A stretch of 15,508 nucleotides of DNA from CAZRSW01 sp964602845 (GCA_964602845.1 CAZRSW010000028.1:1-15508); one strand, 5' to 3'; counted from the first letter of the stretch, positions 7,443 through 15,060 are shown. Program-made: numbers and translations. Notes: generated by a model not told the origin, from the letters alone.

Positions 7443-8459
7443 TCAGTGAGATACCCCCCCTACAAGAAATACGGCGCCACTAGTAACAACATATAACGAT
7501 ATTAGCAACGTCGCTTCCAAAGTAACAATCCTACCAAGAGAGACTCTAGTACGATTTACCATTGGAATGAGAACAACCATTGTCATTAGAATTGCCATAA
7601 GTGCCGTGAACACATGGATGCTAGAAACAGACTTCCAAATAGCTCCATCTACATAAGAAACATCATCAAGGAATAGAACAAACCCCATGTTAAACAGATT
7701 ACTACCTAAAACGTTTGTGATGGCCAGCTCAGGTGCACGAAGCCTCAACGCCGCTATAGAGGCTGCCAATTCGGGTAACGATGTGCTCAAAGCCAAGAAT
7801 TGAGTGCCTACGAAACTAGCATCCCAGCCCATTACTTCTGTGACTTGACCTCCCAAATCTGCCAACCATACTGCCGCCCCAACAACGACCGCAGCTGAAA
7901 CCAGATATAGTAAACTGGCTTTCAACATACTGTTCTCTGAATAGTCAACCTCAGAATCACCATGGTCGGAGCTTTGCCCTGACTTGTAAATCACGAACAA
8001 AGCGACCAGAAAGACCAAAAACAGGACGATTGATACTGGACTAATCAGCCACGTAGAGGCCAAAGTAGTTGAACTATGAAACACAATCGCTATCGCGGCA
8101 ATTGCTACCACTAAAGCCCCTAACACACCTACTGTAGAAGCAGCTGGTCCGATGCTACGAAGAATAGGCCCTTCTCGCCATAATAAGTCCAATATACCAA
8201 TAATTAATAAATTGAAAATATTACTACCAAATGCGTCCCCAAGGGCAAGATCAGGCGCTCCAACTAATACGATGGAGCTAACGCCAGTACCTAGTTCTGG
8301 CAAGGACGTTGCAGTTGCTAAGAGAACAACGCCGATAAAGGACCTACCCAACCCGGTTTTAAATGCAATAATATCAGCCGATTTGGCAAGTTGGGTGGCG
8401 AAGGCTAATATAACCAATGCTGCCGTTGCTAACTGAATCCACAATAGGAGTGTATTCAA
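7443..8459 (-). CDS. CaCA-family cation/proton or Na+/Ca2+ exchanger
   Basis: Integral membrane antiporter of the Ca2+/cation superfamily, YrbG-like, probably exporting Ca2+ or exchanging it for Na+ or H+. Two inverted alpha-repeats are visible in 338 residues: ATATSLPELGTG with GDAFGSNIFN (48-83) and ALSTSLPELAAS with NVLGSNLFN (223-257). They include the ion-binding glutamates Glu55 and Glu230. About ten hydrophobic helices are separated by an acidic cytoplasmic loop (about 161-178), as usual for the family. The start is TTG 8459, chosen because GGAGAGG lies five bases upstream and no in-frame ATG fits. The start codon lies in a 13-bp palindrome. A run of seven identical bases near the 3' end (7454-7460) is a possible sequencing-error site. 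Confidence 0.92.
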   Translation of the reverse strand: MNTLLLWIQLATAALVILAFATQLAKSADIIAFKTGLGRSFIGVVLLATATSLPELGTGVSSIVLVGAPDLALGDAFGSNIFNLLIIGILDLLWREGPILRSIGPAASTVGVLGALVVAIAAIAIVFHSSTTLASTWLISPVSIVLFLVFLVALFVIYKSGQSSDHGDSEVDYSENSMLKASLLYLVSAAVVVGAAVWLADLGGQVTEVMGWDASFVGTQFLALSTSLPELAASIAALRLRAPELAITNVLGSNLFNMGFVLFLDDVSYVDGAIWKSVSSIHVFTALMAILMTMVVLIPMVNRTRVSLGRIVTLEATLLISLYVVTSGAVFLVGGVSH

Positions 8460-8463
8460 TACA
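8451..8463. promoter_or_regulatory. Palindrome spanning the TTG start codon of the exchanger gene
   Basis: TGTATT-C-AATACA is a perfect inverted repeat with 6-bp arms, overlapping the TTG start (8457-8459). It is flanked by GGAG/CTCC-type bases, so a longer imperfect fold of the translation start is possible. It could limit initiation or bind a regulator; no direct evidence. Confidence 0.35.
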
Positions 8464-8482
8464 TCCTCTCCAAAATATTTTC

Positions 8483-8518
8483 GCCTAATTTTAAGAGCTT
8501 GTCGACCAGTGATTAGGC
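8483..8518 (-). terminator. Possible stem-loop between the CysRS-GT2 and exchanger genes
   Basis: On the minus-strand transcript GCCTAAT pairs with ATTAGGC (7 bp) across a 22-base loop, followed by GAAAATATTTT. It lies in the 84-base gap after the fusion gene. It is weak as an intrinsic terminator because the loop is long and there is no clean U-tract, so it may instead be leader structure for the exchanger. Confidence 0.25.
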
Positions 8519-8543
8519 CCCAACTTATCTTAACAAGGTCTCA

Positions 8544-10742
8544 TCACTTATGAGATACCAGTAGATCGCGGCGTCCTCTCCATTTTTTTAAAAATCTGCC
8601 GAAGTTTTTCCTACTTAATTCTTCTCTCTCAGCCTCTGACAAAATGTTCCAAGCCCGGTGCTCATGTAATGTCATTGGTAAAGTAGCATCAGCAATAATA
8701 CGATATCCCTTATCCTTGAACTGAAAACTAAAATCAATATCTAGATTTCGGTAAAACCGGAACGTTTCACGCATCAGCCCTATTACTCGTATATCGCTTC
8801 GGCGAAATGCCAGACAATAAGCCTGCATCGCATCCATATCTCCAGACTCGCCTTCTCCGTCATGAAAATGCATGAGATCATGGCTACGCAATCCCGCAAG
8901 GCCAACTATACCTACCTCCGCATCACACAACATTTCCCTGATTCGGCCCAAAAATACACCATGTATTTCAACACTGGGATCAAGTTGAACGTAAATATCA
9001 CCCCTAGCCTTTTTTATTAAGATGTTTTTGGCTGCAGCGTCACCCAACACATGATCGGTGTGCAAGACTTCCAAGTTGTCATGATTTGAGGACAACTCTT
9101 CCAACACCTCCCCGGTGCCATCTACGGATCCATTATCGATCGCGATAACCTCAAAACTACCTTCAGAAGTCCATTGCAGAAGACTACGTATACATCGGCT
9201 GGCATCTTCAGGATAGCCCGTCAGAACTATTCCAATAGTGAAATCGTAAATATTTTCTTCTAAGATAGCTGATGACACTTCGGATGAGGCAGAAATCGTC
9301 TGCCATTTATCATTTCTCAACTCAGATGCATTCTTGGTTCTCGAAACAGCCCCCTTCTTGGTATCACTAACCAGAAAGCCATCATTAAGCAGGTCACTTC
9401 TTATAGCATCTGCCTGATCATAATTACGATTCTCCCTCAACCCTTCCCTCTCTTTCAATTTTGAAAATACATGTTCGGGTACTTCAAACATATCTGGTAT
9501 TTCCATGAGACCAAAGCCCAATACCTGATCGAAAGACCCCAACAATTCATATTTGCTGGCGGAATCAATATCAGAACGAACCAATGCCCACACCATTGAC
9601 AACGCATTTGGCATATCTAAATCATTGGAAATAGTTTGCATAAACAAGTTGCGCCAATGATCAACGGAGTCGCGGTCAACAATATCTCCAAGCCCAGCAT
9701 CTCTTTTGATAAGAATTGTTATTCTTCTAAGTCTATTTAACGCAGTTTCTGATGACTTGAGTGCCGTAAAGGTGAAATTCATTCTATTCTTGTACTTCAC
9801 GGTTGCACACAGATATCGAAACGCGATCGGGTCTATTCCTCGATTCGCAATATCCCGAATTGTATATGAGTTTCCGGAGGACTTGGACATCTTCACACCA
9901 TCGGATAAAAGGTGTTGCCCATGAACCCAACAATTCACCACCTTATCACCTAAATGCCCCTCGCTTTGAGCAATTTCTCCCTCGTGATGTGGAAAAATAT
10001 TATCAACACCGCCAGTGTGGATATCAATATTTGATCCCAAATGCCTCAGAGACATTGCACTGCATTCGATGTGCCAACCGGGAAACCCTTCACCCCATGG
10101 GCTATCCCATTTTAATTCTCGCCCAGCTTCTGCACTTTTCCAAAGAGTAAAATCCCTTGGATCTCTCTTAAGCGAATCAACTTCTACCCTCACAGCCTCT
10201 CTCAGTAAAGATTCTTGGACGTTTCCGGATAGCATCCCATATCCTGGAAAACTTTTAACGCTGTAGTAAACGTTTCCGTTTACAGCGTAAGCGAATCCCT
10301 GCTCCAATAAGGATTCTATTATCTCTATCATTTCGGCAATGTGATCTGTCGCCTTTGGAAATACATCAGCAGCCAAAATATTTATAGATCTCTCGTCCGA
10401 TAGAAATCTACCTGTATAGAAGTCGGCAATCTCCGCGGGGCTTTTACCTTGACTCAAGGCTTCTGCAACTACCTTATCATCCCCTCTTTCTAGCATCTCT
10501 TGCCTCATATGGCCAACGTCAGTGATATTCTTCACATGTGTGACTTTATGACCCTGACTAATCAGGATTCGCTTTATCCAATCGGCAAGCAAGTAAGACC
10601 GCATATTACCTATATGGGCGTCCCGGTAAACCGTAGGGCCGCAAGTGTAGATGTTGACTGAACTGGAATCGGGAGATCGGACAGGAATTAGACTATTTGA
10701 CAAAGTGTCATTTAATCTCAGTCTGGGCGTCGCGCTAATCAC
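8544..10742 (-). CDS. cysS: Cysteinyl-tRNA synthetase fused to a GT2 glycosyltransferase-like domain
   Basis: A single 732-residue frame with two domains. Residues 1 to about 465 are a complete class I CysRS, which charges tRNA-Cys. They include TCGPTVYRDAHIGN (33-46, zinc ligand Cys34 and the HIGH motif), WHIECSAM (223-230, Cys227), FPHHEGEIAQS (250-260), KMSKS (284-288) and the C-terminal anticodon region with NYDQADAIRSDL (440-451). CysRS is normally about 460 residues. After a polar linker (about 466-498), residues 499-732 resemble a family 2 glycosyltransferase: FTIGIVLTGYPEDASRCIRSL, VIAIDNGSVDGTGEVLEEL (532-550), an LDPSVEI segment where LNPD or a DxD is expected (587-593), and a basic C-terminus (KKWRGRR). 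The usual last metal-binding Asp is Ser590, so sugar transfer is uncertain. GTG 10742 is 29 bases after pyk. I see no frameshift. Confidence 0.92.
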   Translation of the reverse strand: MISATPRLRLNDTLSNSLIPVRSPDSSSVNIYTCGPTVYRDAHIGNMRSYLLADWIKRILISQGHKVTHVKNITDVGHMRQEMLERGDDKVVAEALSQGKSPAEIADFYTGRFLSDERSINILAADVFPKATDHIAEMIEIIESLLEQGFAYAVNGNVYYSVKSFPGYGMLSGNVQESLLREAVRVEVDSLKRDPRDFTLWKSAEAGRELKWDSPWGEGFPGWHIECSAMSLRHLGSNIDIHTGGVDNIFPHHEGEIAQSEGHLGDKVVNCWVHGQHLLSDGVKMSKSSGNSYTIRDIANRGIDPIAFRYLCATVKYKNRMNFTFTALKSSETALNRLRRITILIKRDAGLGDIVDRDSVDHWRNLFMQTISNDLDMPNALSMVWALVRSDIDSASKYELLGSFDQVLGFGLMEIPDMFEVPEHVFSKLKEREGLRENRNYDQADAIRSDLLNDGFLVSDTKKGAVSRTKNASELRNDKWQTISASSEVSSAILEENIYDFTIGIVLTGYPEDASRCIRSLLQWTSEGSFEVIAIDNGSVDGTGEVLEELSSNHDNLEVLHTDHVLGDAAAKNILIKKARGDIYVQLDPSVEIHGVFLGRIREMLCDAEVGIVGLAGLRSHDLMHFHDGEGESGDMDAMQAYCLAFRRSDIRVIGLMRETFRFYRNLDIDFSFQFKDKGYRIIADATLPMTLHEHRAWNILSEAEREELSRKNFGRFLKKWRGRRDLLVSHK

Positions 10743-10771
10743 TTACTTACAAAACCATTGATGCTTAATAG

Positions 10772-12229
10772 TCAAATTTTCCCCAGCGCCAATACTCTTA
10801 GGAGATTCGTACTACCTGGTACCCCAATCGGTGTACCAGCCACTAATACAACCTGAGAATAAGATCCATCACCAAGAATTTTCGTGGCCTCCTGCTCACC
10901 TACCAAGAAAAAATCCTCCACGTCGGATACACCATCAACTATAACCGAGAAAACACCCCACCGTAGACTCAACATACGTTGTATTTCTTTATTTGGGGTC
11001 AAGGCCAGTATCTTAGCACGTGGCCTGTATCTAGATACCCTCCCAGCCGAAATCCCAGACTCCGTAAAAGCAACAATCATACCCGCGTCTATCTGATCAG
11101 CAACCTGACAGGCTGCAAAACTAATTGCATCATCCGTTTTAGCCTCCAAGGGTCTCCAATCATTCTGAGTCGAAGACTCATACGGTAATGTCATCTCAGC
11201 TTCTCTAGCTACGTCGGCCATGAATTGCACCGATTCTAGTGGGAAATCTCCTATTGATGTCTCCCCCGACAGCATCACTGCATCTGTGCCATCGTAAACA
11301 GCATTTGCGACATCTGTAACTTCCGCCCTAGTGGGAGAAGAAGAGTTGACCATCGACTCCAACATCTGGGTCGCAGTAATAACCGGCTTACCAGCGCTGT
11401 TACTTCTTCTGATCAGGTCTTTTTGTATAACCGGCACTTTCTTTAAAGGTACTTCAACTCCCATGTCGCCCCTAGCAACCATTAATGCATCACTTTCGTC
11501 CACAATCTCAACTATATTTTCGATCGCTTCAGCCCTTTCCACCTTAGATATTATGAAAGGATGTTCCATCCCATGCTCGCGTAAAATTCGCCTCGCAATT
11601 TTTATATCATCGCTTGATGTTACAGTTGAAAGTGCCACAAAATCCGCATCATACTCGGCCGCAAATGCTAAGCATTCTTTAGCCTTCTCATCAGGAAATT
11701 CCTGTGACGGAGCCTTCCCCGGTATAGCCACCCCCCGCCTTTCTGTCAATCTACCACCCCTCACCACTCGACATTCAACGTCCTTGTCGTCGACATGAAC
11801 AATCTTGAATTCCATATTCCCGTCATCAACCAAGACGACTCCATCAAGTTCAGCATCACGATGAATACCGGGTGGGGCAACAGTCACCCTATCACCATTA
11901 CCAACCATGTCTTCACTTGTAAGGATTATCGTGTCTCCAACATCCAAGTTGACAGCTCCCGGTGCAAGAGGGCCTATCCTATATTTGGCTCCCGGGACAT
12001 CGACCATAATACCAACAGGTACGTTAATAGAACGAGACAACCCTTTTACTCTAGTAATAACCCGTTTGTGGGTATCCATATCCCCATGGGACATGTTCAG
12101 CCTGGCAACACTCATCCCTGACTGCACCATTTTTAATAGCATTTCCTCACTTTCGGAAGCAGGGCCTATGGTACAGACTATCTTGGTCTTAGGGGCAGAA
12201 TTAAACCAATAATCATTTTCTTCCATCAT
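10772..12229 (-). CDS. pyk: Pyruvate kinase, divergent type
   Basis: Glycolytic enzyme converting phosphoenolpyruvate and ADP to pyruvate and ATP. Counting from the chosen start, motifs are KTKIVCTIGPAS (14-25), RLNMSHG (43-49), the active-site IISKVERAEAIENI with Lys229, ARGDMGVEVP (252-261) and the ATQMLESM/PTRAEVTDVANAV stretch (286-310). I chose ATG 12229 because GGAG lies nine bases upstream and the product (485 residues) fits the family; the frame stays open to a GTG at 12295 (507 residues). Some conserved segments differ: DVPGAKYRIG replaces the usual D-T-K-GPEIR-TG, and ALSTVTSSDD replaces the SFVR segment. Lys at the position called 117 in rabbit muscle enzyme suggests K+-independent activity. 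It is the first gene of the minus-strand run. Confidence 0.93.
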   Translation of the reverse strand: MMEENDYWFNSAPKTKIVCTIGPASESEEMLLKMVQSGMSVARLNMSHGDMDTHKRVITRVKGLSRSINVPVGIMVDVPGAKYRIGPLAPGAVNLDVGDTIILTSEDMVGNGDRVTVAPPGIHRDAELDGVVLVDDGNMEFKIVHVDDKDVECRVVRGGRLTERRGVAIPGKAPSQEFPDEKAKECLAFAAEYDADFVALSTVTSSDDIKIARRILREHGMEHPFIISKVERAEAIENIVEIVDESDALMVARGDMGVEVPLKKVPVIQKDLIRRSNSAGKPVITATQMLESMVNSSSPTRAEVTDVANAVYDGTDAVMLSGETSIGDFPLESVQFMADVAREAEMTLPYESSTQNDWRPLEAKTDDAISFAACQVADQIDAGMIVAFTESGISAGRVSRYRPRAKILALTPNKEIQRMLSLRWGVFSVIVDGVSDVEDFFLVGEQEATKILGDGSYSQVVLVAGTPIGVPGSTNLLRVLALGKI

Positions 12230-12302
12230 ACTCAACCGCTCCATAGACCATTTGATCCAAATATGATCCAAGTCTACACGACTTACTAACATCACTCTAG
12301 AG

Positions 12303-12331
12303 TTGTCATGACATCATATGTACAATATATC
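12303..12331 (+). promoter_or_regulatory. Candidate promoter for the zinc-ribbon/recombinase-like pair
   Basis: TTGTCA (12303-12308) is followed after 17 bases by TATATC (12326-12331), matching about 5/6 and 4/6 of consensus. The start would be near 12338, a leader of about 62 nt. A perfect 10-bp palindrome, TGTCATGACA (12304-12313), overlaps the -35 box and might be an operator. It lies in the divergent gap with pyk. Confidence 0.4.
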
Positions 12332-12399
12332 GCCAGAGGGTGGCCACACTCTGCCAACATGACGCCTACCCTTCAAAACACAACCCTTGAGAGAAGTAT

Positions 12400-13104
12400 A
12401 TGGCACATATCGAATCTTTACTAGAACTCCAGACACTGGATCTTCAGATCGATAAAACACATAAGAGGCTAACACAGATCAAAGCAACATTAGCTGGATC
12501 AGATGACTTAAACAAAGCCATACACTTCGTGAAAACGATACAGATGGAATTGGAAAGGTTAAACAAATCTCGTCGAGGGTTCGAAACAGAAATCCACAAA
12601 CTCGACCAGCGAAAAGAATCCATCGAAACCAGGCTATACGATGGGTCAATCACTAACAGCAAGGAACTTACAGCCCACCAAGAGGAACTCACAATACTCC
12701 TAGAATCCAAATCTCAACTAGAAGAGCAACTTCTGGCAATAATGTTGCGGCTTGACGAATATGTCGATGGCAGCCAGAAAGCTACCTCCCATCTAGAGTT
12801 CGTGGAAAAACAACATCATGATGAGGTCTCCAAAGCTAAAATCGAGCAGAAAAACCTTACTAAACTGCTAAACAATAACAACACCATGAGAGATAATACT
12901 AGAGCCAGTCTGTCTACAGCTTCATTAGGTATCTACGATAGGTTGAGAAAGGTGGGAACAATGGATGTGATGGCTCAAATAGAGGGAACACTATGCGCAG
13001 GATGCCGACTCACAGTACCCTCAGGCAAACTACAACAAGTGAGATCATCTACGGAGCTCGTGCAATGCAATTCGTGCAGTAGGATTCTTTATTTCGGAGG
13101 ATAA
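12400..13104 (+). CDS. Coiled-coil protein with C-terminal C4 zinc ribbon (COG1579 type)
   Basis: 234-residue protein with a long charged helical hairpin (about 1-175, rich in Leu, Glu, Lys and Gln with heptad spacing) followed by a C4 zinc ribbon: CAGC (199-202) and CNSC (223-226) near the C-terminus. This is the COG1579/CdsZ-like architecture, widespread in bacteria; members are thought to act on nucleic acid or translation-related targets, but the function here is not readable. ATG 12400 follows a GAGAG-type ribosome site in a short divergent region with pyk. The last codons (GGAGGATAA) hold the ribosome site of the next gene, whose start is eight bases after this stop, so the two are translationally linked. 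Confidence 0.9.
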   Translation: MAHIESLLELQTLDLQIDKTHKRLTQIKATLAGSDDLNKAIHFVKTIQMELERLNKSRRGFETEIHKLDQRKESIETRLYDGSITNSKELTAHQEELTILLESKSQLEEQLLAIMLRLDEYVDGSQKATSHLEFVEKQHHDEVSKAKIEQKNLTKLLNNNNTMRDNTRASLSTASLGIYDRLRKVGTMDVMAQIEGTLCAGCRLTVPSGKLQQVRSSTELVQCNSCSRILYFGG

Positions 13105-13112
13105 GCCATACC

Positions 13113-14453
13113 TTGAAGGCAATCGGCTATTTTAACAAAGAATCCGACACCTCAATCGATCGCGAGAATTTCACCGATAAATTTAACGAATACTGCCAAA
13201 CACACCAACACCGCCCTTTGTCGATTTACTTCAATAATGAGGACCAAGCTGGCGCCCAAGAACAATTGTCCCTGCTGAAAAAAACTGTCGCTGAAGAACA
13301 TAACGGCGTATTGATAGCTGTGATAGACGCCACACATATCGGCAAGGACCTAGAGGCTATAGCTAGACAAGTTATAAGCTTCGAAGGTCTCAATTCAGAA
13401 TTCATATGCATGAGCGAAGAGTATCCGGATATTCTTCAAAATGCGTTCGTACATCTAGGTACACCCGGAGTCTCCAAACAAAGAAGTGCAAAGATTAGGG
13501 AATCCATGCAGTTGAAAGCGATGGAAGGAAGGGTCTTAGGGAAGCCACCTTTCGGTTATATCATTGGAGAGGAAGGCAACTTCGAAGTAGTCCCCGAGGA
13601 AGCGCGGACCGTGCTTTTTATTTTCGACTCTTATACATCTGGAAACCTAGGATTACGGAAGATAGTGCAATCACTCAAAGACAAAGGAATTACCACTCGC
13701 CGGGGCAGGGATTGGAATATAGTCACCATAAGGGACATGCTTAAGAATAGAACGTACATAGGGACCTATCAGAGATTTGGTCTGACACTGCCGAGAAATC
13801 ACCCAGCAATAGTTTCTACTGAAATATTCAGATCGGCTCAGGACAAAGTACGGGAGCGAAGAAGATACAAATCATTTCCTGATAGTTCTCCGTTCCTATT
13901 ATCTAATCTCTGTATTTGTGGATACTGCGGAAGTAATATGATTGGTGCCACAAGGAGACAAACATGGACCAAAGATAGCGGTGAAAGAGCCAAAGGTACC
14001 TACCGATATTATCAATGCCAATCGAAATCAAACCGAGAGAACTGCTCGTATCACACCCGACGATCAACAGAATTAGAGAGCATTATTTACAAGCAACTCT
14101 TGCAACTGGCAAACACTCATGAACTTCACAAGAGTATGGAGGGTTCTTCCGGGGAAACAAAACGGCAGATCGCGGGCCGCAAGCGGTTCAACCGAGTTGA
14201 AAGCGCTGAGAAACTTTTCATTAAATCAATGAAAAGGACTTCCCGAGGTGAATCTGTTACTAGAAGAATGGCCCTTTATTTGCATGACTTGGATATGGCG
14301 CGGGACCAACTGTTCGTTTCATTTCCGTCGTCTGAAATAAACAAGGTTCTAAACGATTGGGACGACTTATCGTTCAACAACAGACAAGCTTTCCTCAGAG
14401 AACATATAAATTCTATCATCGTAAAAGATCGTTCGGTCCGACTGCTTATATAA
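13113..14453 (+). CDS. Serine-recombinase-like protein lacking the catalytic residues
   Basis: 446-residue protein with large-serine-recombinase layout: resolvase-like N-terminal domain (1 to about 135), the Recombinase DNA-binding domain (about 143-250, GKPPFGYIIG through KNRTYIGTYQRFG), a zinc beta-ribbon (Cys267/269/272 with Cys302/311) and a helical C-terminus. The start aligns without gaps to gamma-delta resolvase (MRLFGYARVS against MKAIGYFNKE). Catalytic Ser10 is Glu, Arg8 is Asn, and the DRLGR motif reads THIGK (74-78), so Asp67, Arg68 and Arg71 become Thr, His and Lys. It should not cut DNA but may still bind it. TTG 13113 follows GGAGG 12 bases upstream, inside the previous gene's end. 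No att sites, cargo or IS ends are visible. The family is clear; loss of catalysis is inferred from alignment by eye. Confidence 0.88.
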   Translation: MKAIGYFNKESDTSIDRENFTDKFNEYCQTHQHRPLSIYFNNEDQAGAQEQLSLLKKTVAEEHNGVLIAVIDATHIGKDLEAIARQVISFEGLNSEFICMSEEYPDILQNAFVHLGTPGVSKQRSAKIRESMQLKAMEGRVLGKPPFGYIIGEEGNFEVVPEEARTVLFIFDSYTSGNLGLRKIVQSLKDKGITTRRGRDWNIVTIRDMLKNRTYIGTYQRFGLTLPRNHPAIVSTEIFRSAQDKVRERRRYKSFPDSSPFLLSNLCICGYCGSNMIGATRRQTWTKDSGERAKGTYRYYQCQSKSNRENCSYHTRRSTELESIIYKQLLQLANTHELHKSMEGSSGETKRQIAGRKRFNRVESAEKLFIKSMKRTSRGESVTRRMALYLHDLDMARDQLFVSFPSSEINKVLNDWDDLSFNNRQAFLREHINSIIVKDRSVRLLI

Positions 14454-14501
14454 GACAATTCCGACCATTAAATTGAGGTGTATACCGAGAACCTTGTCAA
14501 A

Positions 14502-14510
14502 TGCTAAAAT
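14502..14510 (+). promoter_or_regulatory. Extended -10 promoter for rnpB
   Basis: TGCTAAAAT is a TGn extended -10 element with a 5/6 match to TATAAT. It predicts a start near 14517, a few bases before the RNase P RNA P1 helix (14525). No good -35 lies 17 bases upstream, as tolerated by extended -10 promoters. It lies between the recombinase-like stop and rnpB, giving rnpB its own promoter. Confidence 0.5.
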
Positions 14511-14520
14511 TGGTGTATTG

Positions 14521-14881
14521 GGGAGAGATGACCGGGCGACCGCCGGGCAATTCACTATGAATTGATCGGAGGAAAGTCCGAGCTCCACCGGCAAGGTGCC
14601 CGTTAACGACGGGGCGGGGCGACCCGACGGAAAGTGCCACAGAAAACAACCGCTAGTAAATAGTAAGGGTGAAAAGGTGAGGTAAGAGCTCACCGCGGAG
14701 ATGGAAACATCTACGGACAAGGTAAACCCCACCTGGAGCAAGGCCTAATAGGGGTAATTTGGTATCCGGACCTAACCCGGGTTGGCCGCTCGACTCTTTC
14801 GGCAACGAAAGAGCTAGATAGATGGTCGCCACTCTGCGCCAATAGCGCATTGTACAGAACTCGGCTTACAGGTCATCTCAA
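14521..14881 (+). ncRNA. rnpB: RNase P RNA, bacterial type A
   Basis: Catalytic RNA that removes 5' leaders from tRNA precursors. The ends form a perfect 9-bp P1 helix, GAGATGACC (14525-14533) with GGTCATCTC (14871-14879). A hairpin, CAATTCA-CTA-TGAATTG (14548-14564), fits P3. The conserved core GGAGGAAAGTCCG (14568-14580) and its 3' partner ACAGAACTCGGCTTACA (14854-14870) form the P4 region, and the CCACAGAAAACAACCG and GATAGATGGTCGCC segments lie between them. Length is about 360 nt. Exact ends are set from the P1 helix and are uncertain by a few bases. I see no strong intrinsic terminator downstream. Confidence 0.95.
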
Positions 14882-14969
14882 TCCTTAACTAATTAAGACA
14901 TCCTTATGACATCCCTACAAAAATACCAAACTCCGCTTAACAAGTAATAGTAATATTGTAAAAACGCCT

Positions 14970-14991
14970 ATTAACCCTCATGAGTGTTAAT
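14970..14991. promoter_or_regulatory. 22-bp near-perfect palindrome between rnpB and tRNA-Trp
   Basis: Outer arms ATTAAC/GTTAAT surround CTCATGAG, itself palindromic; 10 of 11 base pairs match, with one C/T mismatch. It lies in the AT-rich 180-base gap. It looks like a dimeric regulator site; with no U-tract it is unlikely to be a terminator for rnpB. Confidence 0.4.
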
Positions 14992-15060
14992 GTAGTATTA
15001 GATCTGTTACCTTTAGCCAGCCGAATGACTGGCGTGATTACAGACATGATATCCAAATAC

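Noticed and set aside
7454..7460. Seven-base homopolymer near the exchanger stop as a programmed frameshift
   Set aside because: The normal frame ends in a stop eight residues later at family length, so there is no need to invoke slippage; at most it is an error-prone spot.
12230..12295. Upstream GTG start of pyruvate kinase at 12295
   Set aside because: It has no clear ribosome site and adds 22 residues not expected for the family; ATG 12229 has GGAG at good spacing. It is not fully excluded.
13113..14453. Recombinase as evidence of an integrated phage or integrative element
   Set aside because: No att-like repeats, phage genes, cargo or IS ends surround it. It is coupled to a housekeeping-type gene and its active site is substituted.
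14367..14850. Minus-strand frames across the recombinase-like 3' end and the RNase P RNA
   Set aside because: They lie antisense to a structured RNA with all conserved cores and have no ribosome site or recognisable domain.
14880..14905. CTTAA/TTAAG hairpin as the rnpB terminator
   Set aside because: It is a five-base AU-only stem with no U-tract, too weak to call.
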